A DNA stretch of 64,000 nt, taken from NCBI RefSeq assembly GCF_030867145.1, contig NC_134429.1, forward strand, positions 18,213,115 through 18,277,114. The letters are read 5' to 3'. Both the position numbers and the translations under genes were made by a program. The DNA is from Opisthocomus hoazin. Its lineage: Eukaryota; Chordata; Aves; Opisthocomiformes; Opisthocomidae. Below the pieces are notes generated by a model, which worked only from the letters and a program-made list of their open reading frames with translations, was not told the origin of the DNA and made no database searches. Below, piece by piece: positions 25,301 through 38,811 of this stretch (position 1 is the first letter of the stretch; every line of letters begins with the position of its first letter).

Positions 25301-25865
25301 CCGGTTATATTTAGCAAACGTTTGGCAAACTCCTGTCGCTAGCGCACCCCTCTAGCTTGAATGGATGTGAACAGACCTTGGGGAATCGAATACAGTCCTG
25401 CACAGTGAGTTTGTGTGAAGTTTAAAGCAGCCAGCTAGACACAAAGGTTCTTTTGTTTCCCCAGAGGATGGACTAGTGCAGGGTTATTTTTCCTCTTCTA
25501 GGAAAAGGCGCTGGCATCGTGTATAGTGGAGGTCCCAGCTATTCCTGTTTGTCGTGAGATGGGAGATGAGACAGGAAAATGGGGAAGACACACACCCAAT
25601 GTGCTGACATATTGCCGTTCAGAAGAGTTGAGCTGCCCTGGGAATCAAAAGCTAAGCCAGAAATCCCAGGCATTTCCCAGCTGCCCACTGCATGGCTGCT
25701 CCCATTCAGAGCAGAATCCCTGCTCTTGAAAGAGAGGGCTTCAAGTGTGTCTAATTTAGTCTCCAAGGTGGGCACAGGAAATTGTGGATGGAGCAAGGCA
25801 AACTGTTGTCTGTGAAATTCATTTGCAGTCCTCCACAGAGCCCGCCAGACGTGCTGCCGGAGCCT
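22335..25865. other. Intergenic DNA, nothing recognised
   Basis: Several open frames of 100-167 codons overlap on both strands (for example 22654-23151 and 23833-24336) without recognisable motifs. No repeat family seen. Confidence 0.4.
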
Positions 25866-25869
25866 TTGT

Positions 25870-26240
25870 CCGAACCACCGATGTGAGGGATTAAATACCT
25901 ATTGATTCTGCGGAAAATACTTTAATATTTGTCTTTGGTTCTAAGAGCAGTACAAATGATTTCTTTCCTCGTGCTATTAACAATAACGGGGTTTGTCTCT
26001 GAATCTGGGCGCTCTCTCTGAGCTGGCTTAATTTAGGAATATCTGCACTGCACGCACTTGAAATGATTCTTCCTCACACTTTCCTTCTCAGACACATATT
26101 GCTATCTCCGTATCCGTGTAAAAGCTTTATAGTCCAAATATTTTTGTCCTGCAGGACAATTCCCATAGCAAGTGCTCTCTAATAAAACTGTTTTCAGGAT
26201 TAGGCTGTGAGACCGCTCTGTGTGTGTACGCTACAGGAAA
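25870..26240. other. Candidate conserved non-coding element
   Basis: AT-rich and repeat-free, with GGATTAAATACCTATTGATT, ACTTTAATATTTGTC, GCTATTAACAATAACGG (SOX-like), GGCTTAATTTAGG and AAAGCTTTATAGTCC. Enhancer-like by appearance only. Confidence 0.4.
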
Positions 26241-26244
26241 AAAC

Positions 26245-28840
26245 AAATCCGTGCTGGTAAACAGACAGACTTCCTACCCTCTTCTGAGCAAACAGCAGTT
26301 GTGACCCACATTTACCCTCATTCCTAGAAAAATCCTTGTTGGTTTGATATATTTTAAACATAGCGTAAATGTCAGCTTGCTTCTCTGGGGCTTGAGTGTT
26401 CCAAGAGGCTTTCCCAGCAAGATCCCATGCTGTCCTGCTTTTGAATTTCCATTGTTTTGGGGAGGCAGAACAAACTCCTTTCTACACCTGAGCTGCATCT
26501 CTTGGGCTCTGCGTATCTGACATCAGGATGAGTCGGCAGCAGAGCTCTGCCTTTCTGTGCAGCCGCTAGAATGTCACAAGATGTTACAGTACCAGGCAGA
26601 AAGAAAAGTGGGAAGGAATCGCTGCTTAGAAAGGGTGAAATCTCTGCTTTTCAAAAGAAAATCTTCCAGCAGAATGCCTGCAAATTCATCCCTGCAAGTT
26701 CTCTGACTTGCAAAAGGCAGTATCTGCCTGAAATATAACTGCATCAAAGGCACAGAGAAGGGCTGTGTCATCTCCTACCGTGTAATGTCCGTGTTTGGCT
26801 GCTGCCGGGGTGCTTGGCAGCACGTGAACGGTGCCATAACCTCTGTCATCGGGTCCCTGCGTGCGTCACACTCCACCGCGTGCCCGGCCGGGTGTGCGCT
26901 GAGCGAGTCCAGCACGCTTCATCCATCCCTCCAGGTGCAGGGAGACCTTAGCAGTGGGGATTTTGGGGGGGCAGCTCTCTGCTTTGGGGTTTCTCCGCCA
27001 TCGTGAAGCAGGGGTGGCTGGGCTGGAGGTGGTAAATGCGAGCCGGTGCCAGTCTTCTGGACGTGTGTTTCAGGACTGCTGTCGCAGCTCCTGCGCTAGG
27101 AGTTCTATCACCCTTAAAGCTGCTTCCCCAGCTCTTTCCCAGGGTGTAGAGTGCATTTAGCCTGCGAGAGCCTGCTGTCTGAGGAGTAAGATAAGCGTAC
27201 CGAAGCCAAAGCGTGCCGCTGAACTCACTGCTGCTGGCTTCGGAGAGTTGGGGCTCAGCTCCAAGCTCGCTGGGTCAGGATGTTGCATTTGGGCAGCACC
27301 AAGCACAAACGCAGTAGGAGCTCTGAGCTGGAAAGCACGGATGTGCTCGAGCAGCTTTCTGTTTTGTTTTGAGGCTTAGCCTCTGTTTATATGGAATATA
27401 TAGGTTAGAAAAATGTCGTTTCTTTAACTTATCACATCGCTGTCTCCTGCCCCTGTTTCTAAGAAAACAGGGGAGATGGAGCCAGTTTTGAGTTAATGCC
27501 TGCGGTACTCTACAAGTCCTGTCCTTCCTCCTCCGTTTTCTCCTTCCCAACACCCCGTCAGCCGCACCACTCGGGTCGAAGCACAGGGTACAAACCTGGA
27601 GCGTGCAGGCAGCAGAGCTGCACCCTGAGCAGGGGCTCAGCCCCCGGGGCTGCTCCTTGCTTGGACACCACACAACTGCTCCTTGGAGACATCCCTGAGC
27701 TGGGAGGAACCGGTGTGGAAGTGGAGAAGCCCGCTCAAACATCAGGGAACCTCCAACCAGGAGCGGAGAGGGGAGTCACACATATGGCAAGGTGGCAGGA
27801 GTTGCTTTTAAGGATGGTTTTATTTCGGTAATCACTGAGCAAATAACGCAGCCACGCCTGAGCAGGGACTGGATGGGCCAGACGAGCAGGTCCCTTCTGC
27901 TGGAGTGCTAGCACGAATGAGTCAGCAGGTCAGAGCGATCAGCACCTGGGCACTGGCATCTCGCCTCCGCGATCCGTTCAAGGCGGCTGCTCAGGCAGGG
28001 GCTGTTTGGAGTGACTCAGAAGCACGGCAGACCGGGCACCCCACTGGGACACCTCCAAGCTCCCTCTCACCCCCACATTTCTGCATGATGCCACAGTGTC
28101 TGTGGGATACCAGCCACGCTCTGCATCAGCGGCGGCTGCGTTTTACTGGTGGTCCCTCTTTGTAAAGCTCCCCGGGTTGTTCCTCTACAACCTTCAGCGT
28201 GACGCTGTAACGTGCAGGGTGAAGGGGATGGGCATTGACTGTTGTAAACCAGCAAATCTGCAGTGGGTCCGTGGAGCTGTGCGGGTTGCTACCAGCCACG
28301 TCTGTGACCCTCGTGGTACGTTGCTTTTTCTAGGGACAGCTGAGGAGCGCTGGAGACAGTTTTGTGCAGCTTATAAGCAGAAAAGCCCTTTCTCTCTTCA
28401 TCCTTGCTGCTCTTCCCCATGGTTCCTTTGCAATGCTACTGAGGGGACCTTCATGCAGAGAGCTACATCGTTCCTCTCTCCCTGGGATTCAAATCCCTCA
28501 GCAGATCAGATTCCCTCTTTTCACCTCTGTGGGCCAGACAGCCAAGAGATGCCTGTGCATCCATGCTGCTGTGGCATAACTTTGGGATGTAGTGTTCTTC
28601 TGGTGCTTCCTTTGGTACTTACATGTGAGCAGAGCTCACCAGAAAATTTAGCCTCACGTATATGTTTCGGTCTCCTGTGCTTTCCTCATTAGTCATTAAG
28701 TCCAGTCCAGTCTGGCCTTGTGAAGGCTCATGAGGCTGGGCAGTGACAGCAGGACAAAGAGTGGGGCAGCTGAGGAACAGCAGTTCGGCATCTTGCTCCG
28801 CTCTCTGCTCGGCTGGGTGGCTGTCACTGCACCTCCTTGC
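26245..28840. other. Intergenic DNA, nothing recognised
   Basis: Mixed sequence. A 198-codon plus-strand open frame (28096-28692) and a 155-codon minus-strand frame (27275-27742) have no recognisable domain. No repeat family could be assigned. Confidence 0.4.
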
Positions 28841-29173
28841 AATGCTTATAAATATCTGCAGGGTGGGTGTCAGGAGGATGGGGCCAGACTCTGTTCAGTG
28901 GTGCCCAGCGACAGGACAAGGGGCAATGGGCACAAACTGAAGCAGAGGAAGCTCCAGCTGAAGATGAGGAAGAACTTCTTCCCTCTGCGGGTGACGGAGC
29001 CCTGGCCCAGGCTGCCCAGGGAGGCTGTGGAGTCTCCTTCTCTGGAGATATTCAAGCACCGCCTGGACGCGGTGCTGTGCAGCCTGCTGTGGGTGACCCT
29101 GCTTGGGCAGGGGGTTGGGCTGGGTGACCCACAGAGGTCCCTTCCAACCCTGAACATTTTGTGATTCTGTGAA
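28841..29173 (+). mobile_element. CR1 LINE 3' end
   Basis: Truncated CR1 copy beginning at the TAAATATCTGCAGGG point and ending in TGATTCTGTGA. It shares nearly every base with the second half of the 4.4-kb copy. It breaks at the same place as the 39.9-kb copy. Confidence 0.95.
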
Positions 29174-29174
29174 G

Positions 29175-30585
29175 TCTTTGCACCAGTGAAGTCCACAGCA
29201 TTCACTGGACGTGTCCTCTTTGGTGTAAGGAGAATGGCTGCTCTAAAGCAGCATCTCTCATCGTTAGAAAAAACCCATCCTTTCAGTTCTGTCACCCTTC
29301 CAACGAGCCCTGTAGCTGCTTTGGATGTTCTGTCTCAATGGGTAACACCATGCAGGGAGAAAAATAAACAAGCAAACAGAGCGACAAGAAAAAAATACAG
29401 CCCTGGAAAGAAAAAAAAAAAAGCAACATGTCTAGAAGACAACTCAAGGGCAGCCAGTGATGGGCAGGAGAAATCCTGCCACTTCCAGTCATATCAGGGG
29501 AGAGGAAAGCCGTGCAGACACTGTGTTATCGTCCTTAAAGCGCTCAGGTTAGGGAGAATGATGACAGCTGTGTTCATAAGGCATGTGAACGTGGGCAAAG
29601 AGCTGATGAGGGCTCTGGCTTCTCCCGGCACGCGTGTAGCGCGCGGGACTTGGGCGGTGGGCGAGGCGGAGGGAGGGCTGGCTGCCGTACCGACCGCCTT
29701 GCCCACCCCGGTGCCGCAGCAACGCAGCCCCGGGCGGGAGGGTTTGTGTTACCAGCCTGAAGGATAAGTGGGAATCCACTGCCCGGATCCACAGTGCTCT
29801 GCTCACCGTTTTTGGGAGCGTGGCAGGTGCGTGGTTCGAAAGCTTTCTGTGTCACTGTACTCTGTCAAGTGCTGGAACACCTCTGCTCCAAGTGAGATCC
29901 CCACCGGAGGGTGAAGACCGCTGTCATTGCAACAGCGTGCTTAAGAAAATCGCTCCTTTCTGTGCAAATTACGGGTCGGTTCCTAATTTTAGGACAGTCA
30001 AAAAGAATGAAATCCATTGTGATTCACCCCTGGGATGGTGAAAGCGAGCTGGGAAAGACTTGAGCAACCGCTTAATCCCCTTCCCGTAGCTGCCAGGCAG
30101 TGAGATACCAGTGCTAACACCCAGCCGCAGGCTGGGATGGCGAGGAGAGATGCTGGGCTCTGTTGCACAGCCGGGCAGCAGTGGCTGGTACACGTGCAAG
30201 GCACGTCGGAGGAGACGGAGACCCCCGAGCTGGGAAAGGTGCAGGAGATGCGGGGCTGGCAGCATCCCACGCCTGCGCTCTCTTTCCCTGGTTGCTCCAA
30301 CCACGGCTGCTCCTTCCACACGGCGCAGGGTAGCCAGCAGCGCTGGGTCCTGCGCAGACGCAGCGGCACGAGGAGCCCTTTCCCTGAAGGGCTTCTGAAA
30401 GAAAAGGAAAAGCGATCTGCTGGGGGTCACCTGGCAAGGGCAGACGCGGGGAGTCAGGGAAGAGTAGCACAGAGGAGGGCACTTTGTTGGTGGGCAATGG
30501 AAGGGGAAACCCAGGATGCGGAGAGAGGGAGAGATTTGCAGGGCTCTGAATGGGAAGCTGAAGTATCCAGCCAGTAACCGCAGCG
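29175..30585. other. Intergenic DNA with A-rich stretch
   Basis: An A-rich run lies near 29409-29422. Two overlapping open frames (246 and 174 codons, minus strand, 29969-30709) fall in GC-rich sequence without recognisable motifs. No gene could be supported. Confidence 0.4.
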
Positions 30586-30589
30586 TAAG

Positions 30590-31120
30590 CCCCAGATCTG
30601 ACTTGGGGGTAAAAGCCTCTGCTATCACATGCAAACAATTTAGCTCGAGAAACATGGCTTTACTGCCTGCCGAGTGCTTTTCTAAATGGGACCTGGAGCT
30701 TTCAGACACTTCTCTCCCTCTTCTGCATTCTCTTATTCCTCAGAGGCACAAGGATTTTTATCTTCATCCAGCATTAAAAAAAAATACATAAAACCAGCTG
30801 CCTTAAAAAATAAAGCCCCTTTCCTAGTCTATGCTAATAATTTACTATTATTCCAGGTTTTATTACAAGCTCTTTCAAGGGCTGCCCAGAGCCCCATCCG
30901 TAAATAGCACATAACTCAGGCCATGAGGATTTCCTCCCCAGTGGGACTTTTAATGTCGAAACCAGAGGTGTCAAACAAGCAGCTCAAAGACCCGTTGTGG
31001 CCCTGGAGAGTTCTACATCTGGACTATATCTCAGCGCTTAACACATTAGCTTTTGCCCCAAGCAGCTCCGGATTTCCCTCGTCAGCTTGCACTGAACCCG
31101 AGTTACATTTGATTTAGGAG
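30590..31120. other. Candidate conserved non-coding element
   Basis: Repeat-free, AT-rich, motif-dense: CTATGCTAATAATTTACTAT, TTCCAGGTTTTATTACAAGC, GGGACTTTTAATGTCG, GCGCTTAACACATTAGC. No credible open frame. Called by eye. Confidence 0.4.
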
Positions 31121-31124
31121 GCTG

Positions 31125-32690
31125 AGCATTCAAAGGAAAAGAAAAGGTACCTGCTTAAACGTTCAAAGTGCTGCCCTGAAGGCTCCCCGGGTTTTGGAGC
31201 AGGGTGCAGGCACGTATCTCCCCTGGAGCAATGCACATCGCACCCAGACCTGCTCGGGAGCGAGGGGGAGGCAGGGCTCCCCGTGCCGGGCGCTGGTCCC
31301 ACGCGCCATCCCTGCTCGCCGGTTATCGTGGCATCGACGCACGACCTGCAGGCTCGTGGCCGCGGGCGCTGGCTTGAGAGCTGTGGCTGCCCTCAACATC
31401 CGATCGGTCTCTCTGGCGGAGGGGGACCTTGCCAGCCTGGCCTCCCGAGTGCCCCCGCCGTCACCCCTGTGTCCTGGCACGGGAAAGGGAGCACGAGAGG
31501 CTCCGTGTCCTCCTTTTCCTTCACGGGAGATATGGAGTGTGGCCTCAGAGGGGGAATTTGGGAGACTGGGACTCTCTCCCAGCCTCTTCCATTACCTTCG
31601 TGGGTGACACCCGGTCATTTCTGCTTTCTCTCTTGCTCGGTCTCTGCTTATTGTGATGGCTGGGACTGTCCCCTTCCTCTGTTCGCACGCTGTCCGACAC
31701 GGGAAGGCTCCGATCTCGGCTGCGCCATTAGGATATAACAGTGAAAACAAGTCAAACACTGAAGCGATGCTTGCAGGCAGAGAGATGCGCTGCATCCCTC
31801 CTCCTCCTCCTCCTCCTCCCACTGCAGAAATGCTGGTAGCCAAGAATAAAAGCCAGTTTAATGTTTCGGGACTGATTCCTTGCTGTGGCTCGATTAGAGC
31901 ACTCTTTAGCTTGCTGGCTCCAGTCCCAAACTGGGCAACTGGTCTGGAGCGTCGTTGAAAAGGGTGCTGGGGGCAGATGATGTGGGTGTCTCAGCCCCAC
32001 AGCTCAGGACCCAGCCCTACTTGGATGCTCAGCGCTGGGATTTGTCCCACGCTGAGTCCTGTGGAATGCAAAGATCAGGCTTAGGGGAGAAAAAAGAAAC
32101 TCCATTTTGGTGTGTTCTTTCCTGTCCTAACTCTTCTTGACGAGTTAAATCCTGGACCTGCCTGAAACACAGTATTTCATGAGACTGCAACAGTGGGACT
32201 GTACGGCGTCGGTTTAGAGGACGGGCCTTTGGTGGTAGCAGCCTGAATTCCCACAGTGAGAGGCTCAGGGACTCAGCCCCGGCCAGGATCCAGCTCATCC
32301 CTTGGGCAGAGCGCTCCCGGGTTTCCCTGCAGCGTGACCCTGGCAGGATGTGGATGGATTTACCCGTCCCGAAGGAGCTGGGGAGAGCCCAGCCATCCCA
32401 TGTGCCCCAGTGCCTTTTTCTCTTTTCCATCTGAGGTTTATATTTCAGCGCTCGCAGAGACGCAGGGTGCTGGGGAAGCCAGCCTGGACAACCCATCCCG
32501 TGCTCCTTCCGCCCAGCACCTGCTGCTTTTCTAAGGCTCTTCTGCCCCTGATGCCTCCGCGTGAGGTCCGGGTGGGGGCTGTTAAACCACCCGGCAGAAC
32601 GGGCACGTGGCTGCTAGCCGGAGGTCTGCAGCCCCTCGAGCGGCTCTGCCGCCTTGCCTCCCCCTTCCCCCTGTCCCCCTCCCCGTTCTC
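31125..32690. other. GC-richer intergenic DNA with TCC repeat
   Basis: 31190-31480 is GC-rich with moderate CpG. A trinucleotide CTC/TCC run lies at 31797-31819. Nearby AT-rich words (GCCATTAGGATATAAC near 31725) could belong to a small regulatory element. No gene is supported. Confidence 0.4.
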
Positions 32691-32699
32691 CTGCTCATC

Positions 32700-33000
32700 T
32701 GCCCGCAGCAGGTTGATAGGCGAAACCTGCTGCTCCTGTGTAAGTGTTGTAATGACATTAACAATCTGCCACCGGCAAGTTTCCAGCGCAGAGGCGAGCA
32801 GCCTCCGCTCCGAGCGTGCAATCTTGGCAGGCTGACACTTTCCCATGCCTTCTGCCCTCCGTCAGCGGGGAGGTGGGCCACTCCCAGCCTGACAGCTCCG
32901 ACAGGATACCTTCACAATGACTGAAATAATAGACCTAGCGATGGGAAAATGAGGCCAAGAGAACCCAAGGGTGAATTACAAGATGAATAACTTCCCCGCA
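32700..33000. other. Possible conserved non-coding element
   Basis: GTAATGACATTAACAATCTG near 32749 and GAAATAATAGACC near 32923 lie in repeat-free sequence. Weak call. Confidence 0.25.
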
Positions 33001-33004
33001 GCCA

Positions 33005-36000
33005 CGTCCCTGAGCGTGCCTCGGCCTGCCGTTGATTCACCAGCTGACTTCCCCTCCTTCGCCTTGCTCCACCGCCCGCTGCTCCCCTCCTGGGAGACAG
33101 ACCTGTCTGGATTCCGTCACTCGCCTAAAATAACCGAGAGGGTTCAGAGAGGAGAGGAAAGGCAGCAGAGAGGACAGGAGAGCGTAGAGCAAGCCCTGCA
33201 AAGCATCAGCCCCGCGTGCTTGAAGAAACGCGCTCTCCGAGTGGGGCTTTTAGCAGTGGCAGCCGGCCGGGGATGAGCCAGCCAAAACTGCAGAAGCTGC
33301 TTAGCTGGCTGCCCGTGTGGCCTTCTGCTTTTATGCTCCTTGCTTTAACCTAAAGCTTCGGACGGAGTTCCTGAGCTGCCTTTGCCCAGGTACCAGCTCG
33401 GGTGCCAGGAAGAAGCAGTGGCAGGTATTGCTCTGCAGAATGACGCGCTCTCCTCGTTGGGAAGCCCTGGCTGAGCGGCTGGCCGCAGGCAGCGGAGTCA
33501 GAGCTGCTGGCAGAGGTGGAGGTGCAGAGAGGGCAGCTCTCTGCCACGTGCAGAAGCGAGCGCGGCAGCAGACGCCGCCAAGGGTCCCCTGCCCTCGGCC
33601 GTGGAGAGAGATGGCTGCTTCGGTTTTCGAGGAAGCGGCCTCTCCGGAGGCTAAGCGACGAGATTAGGAGACAGCTCATTATCGGGTGACTGACGGGAGG
33701 AGCGCTGCGGATTGCAGCAGTCTGCAGTGTCAGCACAGGACTGTCTCACGACGGCACTGGGCTGGTGCTGCTCTGCCCTACCACCTACAGCGCTTGGGCT
33801 TTCCGTCAGGATCCTATTAACAACCGTGACAAAACAGCCCGACCAGAAAGCAGTGAGCTTAAAACAGGTAATCAAAGTGAACGCCGTTATAGCATTACGG
33901 CAAGGTGCTCTGCCCACGGTACCCGAGAACTCGCTTGCTTTTTGCCCTGGGTTTTAAAATGCACCAGGGCTGTGTCCAGTTGGAGATGAGTCCTGTTTCT
34001 CTTCACATTCCATATTCTGCAATTCGTATACGCGTCAATCAAAACTGTTGTTAGCCATAGCTGTCACGTCAAGTCCACGTCTAACACCGCGAGTGATTGA
34101 CAGCAAAGTTTGTTATCTGTGAATGTGTCATCCCATCCAGCACCCAGTGCTGGAGTGCTGCCTGACAGGTCATCAGTGGGAGACTTCCATCATCCATATA
34201 TTATGAGATGGTTCGAGCAAATCATTTTTCAGCTAGCCTCAGACACACGCGTTCTTCTGCATCCCTGTTAAGCTGAGATATAGGACTTGACAGTGGAAGG
34301 GGGCGGAGGCCGGTGGACCTTGGTCAGATAAATCCAGGAGGGTCAGCAAATAAAAACAGGCTATATCCATCTCTGTCCTAACTCTTCTGAGGGAATTTGA
34401 GGCAGCAGGTTCACAAAGAAACAGAGTATGGGGAGAAAATCACCGCAGAGGAGCTGACCTCTGAAGGCCTTTCATTAGAAAGCCCCAAGACAGGGTGACG
34501 TAGCAAATTTTTACACAGACAGTGAGAGCTTGAAAAGAGCTCTCTCATTTGTCTTCTCGCTTTCTTATTTTCCATAAGAACCAGCCCAAATCCTCCTTTG
34601 CAAAGAGCTGTGTGGAAAAAAGGAAGCGATAAGTAGAGAGTGACCCACGCTCGTCAGCCAAAAGAAAGTTGGGGCGAGTTCTGAATGACAGTTTGTGTTA
34701 CCGCTGAATTGATCTCATACACTGCTTCACTGGCCGTAGAGACCAGCGGAACGGAAAGGCTCCGGTTAATCTTGATAAAGTTTGAGCCAGGCCTTCCGTG
34801 CAACGTGATCCCCAAGCGGTGCGTGTTTCGGGACCCGGGGCGATAGCAGGGCAGTTCACCGCGGAGAAGAGAGCGAGAGCTGGGGAACAAAGTCACGAGT
34901 CAGTGTCCACAGGTAGAGCTCCATGATTTGAAAATAGTGACTTGTGAAATGAATTGTTTTAGGCTTATTTTTCTTTTTTAGACTACAAATATTATTCGTA
35001 TGAATGCTTTAATGCAGAGATGTATTATTATGACAGATCTTAGACAAAAAGACTGTTTCCAAAACAATATTTTTCACAATATTTTTCTTCCCAAGGACCT
35101 TTGAAAATCTCTCTGTTCAGATTTGGAATTGAAATTACATTTAAAGCGTGGTAGAAAAACCTACGTGTCCTCTAGGGTAGAGATTGCATCCTCCAAGGAA
35201 GCATGGTCACTAGAAAATTCACGGCCTGGAGTCAATTGGGCTCAGGAGGAGTTTGATCTTGGGTCCGCTGCAAACTTTTCTACTTGGCAGCACTAGCAGC
35301 TCTGGGCTGGGGATTGATTCTTGCTGAAGCCAGTGGAATTTTTGCACTAATGCATGTCAGCCTCTTGCACGGTACCTGGGACGTACCTCTACCTGCATCC
35401 CTGCTTGGATACTACGGAGGAGTAATACCTATATCCGGACTTTTCTGCAGCCCCAGGAATGGGACCGGTCCATGTAGATACCTTTGGAAGCCAAGCACAC
35501 ATCGGTTTATGAACATAGAGGTCAGCTTGTAACACTGTGTATCAAAGCGATATTAAAGGCAAATCGTAAAAACAGCTTCCTTCATCCCACACAACCCTCA
35601 TGTTTTGATTTCCTGGTGAAGAGACCCAAAGGTTTGTTTGGACTGTAATTAGTGAGGTTTATGGTTGCAACTCAATCATAACAACTTCGTTTGGCTCGGG
35701 AGAAGCCTAAAGCCAGCAAATGCAGAATTAAATCCACAACTAGCTTTATAACGCTCCACTTAAAAATAACATTCGCAAACACTTTGATCTGCTACGTTTT
35801 GAAAGCTACCAAATTTGGATACGTGGCTTTCCAGTGAGGTGGAGCGGAGGAAAAAGAGACTTGACGCTTTTCCAAACACTCAGTCAAACACCACTGACCG
35901 CTGAAGAAGGCTGAGTTTTTATAAAATCCCATGTGCCTTGGTGCATCTGTTGGATACATAAATACAGATGGATGGGCAGCTAGCTCAGTAAAGAGGTGAA

Positions 36001-37479
36001 CAGACAGATAAAGAGATAGGCAGGGGCTGGGGAAGAAGAGCAAATGGGCCAAAGTCTGAAATCCACCACAGCCCATAAGCTTTTCTTGCTCTCGAAGGCT
36101 CTCAGCCCCCACAGCAGGACAACGTAGAGGAGAGAGCCCGGTCTACGCTGCCCAGCGCCGCAGAAGCGCTCGCTTCGCCTGTGAGAAGCTGCGCCTTTGA
36201 AATTGCTGCCAGCGCGGCAGGAACACGACAGGGCAGGCGCTCGCTGATCCGCAGGAATTTCAGCCTGGCAGAGATCCCTCGTCACCTTTCTGGAGAAGCC
36301 ATTCGCGTCTTCTCGCGGAGCAAAGCAGCCACCTCTGGGGGCCAGTCTCCGAGCTGGGGGGGGGTACTTGATTGCTGTATTGATTTCAGCCACCTTACGC
36401 GTTCTCTGCAAATTAAAATAGCGTTGCAGAGAGACCTTCCCCTGGGACACAAAAATGGATAAGTAACCTTCCTTTGCAGAAGGTGAAGCATCCACCCATT
36501 CTTCAGCAGCTTCTTCTTTCGTGCTGGACTCCTTCTGGCTCCAGGGACCAGAGACCTGATGCTGACGGGACTCAGTCGCTACTGAAAACAAGGGGCCAGT
36601 CTGCAATGCACCGGCTGGCTGGGTGCGTTTGGCTCGGCACCTTGTCCGCTGGCTACCCACCATGGAAGGAATACTGTGGACACTGGTGCCTTCTGCTTTT
36701 GAGGAGGCAAAGTCATGGCCCAAGGGTTCAGGGAGCAAACAGAGACCAGGCAGCTGGATCCCCTGTGCCTTCTGCAAGGAGGAAACTGTGTGGAAACCTA
36801 ACAGCGAGGGATACCTTTCCTGCGAAGATCTGCACTGCTGGGAAAGGTACCTCAAACCCTGGCCCAACCAACAGCCTGAACTCTTGCCCTGCTCTGCTTC
36901 AGAGCAGTAGGACTCTGTGCGTTAGAGCTTTGCTCTTAATGGCAAATGAGCCATGATGTGGGCAATCAATTCTCCAACAGCAAGGCGTGACGTCTCTCCA
37001 ACTGGTCCTCGGAGATTTTGCAGTGAAAGCTGCTGAAACCTTAGAGCTCAGAAAGAATCCCACAGTCCTGAGAGCATTTAGCGTAAAAATTAAGGTACCA
37101 AGAGCTCAGCTTCTCTTGAGCAGAATCTGCCTTCAAAGCCACCATCTGTAATTCAGTACGACTGGATCCTTTCTGCCACGTAGCCTCCGCACGAGCCATC
37201 GGACACAAAAAAGCGAGCTGCCAGTTTCACAGTTCTCCATCCCAAGGCAGACACCAATCTGTATCGTCTCACCTAGGATAGGACTAACGTCGCTGGTATC
37301 TGACCTTAGGCAAACTCCAAATTGCAATTCACATCTAGAAAATTGGATTCATCCCCTCGCTGCTGTTGGAGTGACCCAGCTCCCATTTAGTATGTTTTCC
37401 ATGAAGTAGCCAGCAGGACGTCAACGGTGTACAGCACTTGGTTTTTCGGGGAACAAATCTGCAGGAATGCGTCTAGCTT
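33005..37479. other. Intergenic DNA, no gene supported
   Basis: AT-rich stretches (34930-35150, 35550-35830) alternate with mixed sequence. The longest open frame is 295 codons on the minus strand (35980-36867). It has no domain I recognise and no obvious splice context, so it is recorded here only as a chance frame. No repeat family was identified. Confidence 0.4.
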
Positions 37480-37737
37480 CAAGGGGCAACGGGCACAAAC
37501 TGAAGCAGAGGAAGTTCCATCTGAACACGAGGAAGAACTTCTTCCCTCTGAGGGTGACGGAGCCCTGGCCCAGGCTGCCCAGGGAGGCTGTGGAGTCTCC
37601 TTCTCTGGAGATATTCCAGACCCGCCTGGACGCGGTGCTGTGCAGCCTGCTCTGGGTGACCCTGCTTGGGCAGGGGGTTGGGCTGGGTGACCCACAGAGG
37701 TCCCTGCCAACCCCTGACATTCTGTGATTCTGTGATT
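37480..37737 (+). mobile_element. CR1 LINE 3' end
   Basis: Short 5'-truncated copy of the same CR1 subfamily as at 4.4 kb. It begins at CAAGGGGCAACGGGCAC and ends with two TGATTCTG octamers. Confidence 0.95.
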
Positions 37738-37739
37738 TT

Positions 37740-38810
37740 TAATTAAGCACGCTCCTTGCTTGCAGGACGCAAGCGAGATCCATAGCCATGGGACTGAGCC
37801 ACGCTCCTCTGAGAGCAGACCTCCATTTTCAGCAAAGTTACGTTACCTTGCCTTACATTAACGCATGTTGTCAGCTATTTTAACAGCAGCAACTGAATGG
37901 CAAAGGGAAAGAAAAAAAAGCTTCGCCGGGATGTCGCTGTGTCTCTTGTTAGCGGGCTGACCTTGTGCTTCCAGCATCGCGTGTGCGAGGGGCACAGCCA
38001 GCTTCGGTTCTCCTCTAGCCAGGGGCCAGGGCACTTCAAGACGGGTAAACGCGCTGGTACTGAAGGATGGGTCTGCTTTGGCAGGAGGGGGAACGACAGC
38101 GAGGTCTGTAGCACGGGTCACGCTGGGAGGTGAGGCGAGCTTTCGAACAGCTTGCTCTTTCCGATCGAGTTGAGTTGCTCCAAGGCAGTTGCATTTCGCC
38201 TCCCCCCAGCCAGGTCACTGCACTTTGCTCCCCAAATAACGAGGCAATAGATGCGTCTTCGTCTATTTGAACCTTCAGTAGCATGCTAAAAAATTACTTG
38301 CTGGCTACGGTGATTCTTCATGTCCTCTCTATTTTCTCTGGGTGTCGGTGTCTCGCAGAGCAGGGTCCCATTCCTTGACTGGAGGTTTAAGCTGATGCTG
38401 ACACCCCACGCGCGGGTAACAGCAACCATAACACGTGTCACTGCCTTTGCTGTTGGCATTTGGATTTGTCCCACCTTCCCAGTTCCTCATCTCTTGCCCC
38501 GGGACTTGGGTGCAGAGAGACTGGGAGAAACAAGCGGGGACCCTACAGAATGCAGGCAGCTGAGCCCTCAGAGCAGTCTTCCTCACGTCTCATGTGGCAC
38601 GAGTGTGGTACCAAGTAACAGCATGCGGCCTGCTAGGAGCCGGGAGGGAAGGAGGTCACAGGGGAGACGGCAGGGGAATAGCAAGGATGCAAAGCACCCA
38701 TCTTCTGACTAGATCTGGGTGGGTCACTACGGCTTACGCCGTTGCTCTTGTGAAAAATAGCGACACGTGCAGCACGTCTCAGCAGGACAGGGCTTTATGT
38801 TATGATTCAC
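37740..38810. other. Intergenic DNA, nothing recognised
   Basis: No coding, RNA or repeat signature could be supported. Confidence 0.45.
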
Positions 38811-38811
38811 A

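Noticed and set aside
27855..27905. Possible very old CR1 or other LINE tail
   Set aside because: Only a loose resemblance to the GGATGGGCC...GGTCCCTTC pattern; too short and diverged to claim.
32940..33000. MIR-like stretch (GGGAAAATGAGGCC...)
   Set aside because: Partial similarity to the MIR core, but the flanking diagnostic segments are not visible.
35980..36867. 295-codon minus-strand open frame
   Set aside because: No recognisable domain, no splice-site context, not in a CpG-island setting. Could be chance; a PhyloCSF score would decide.
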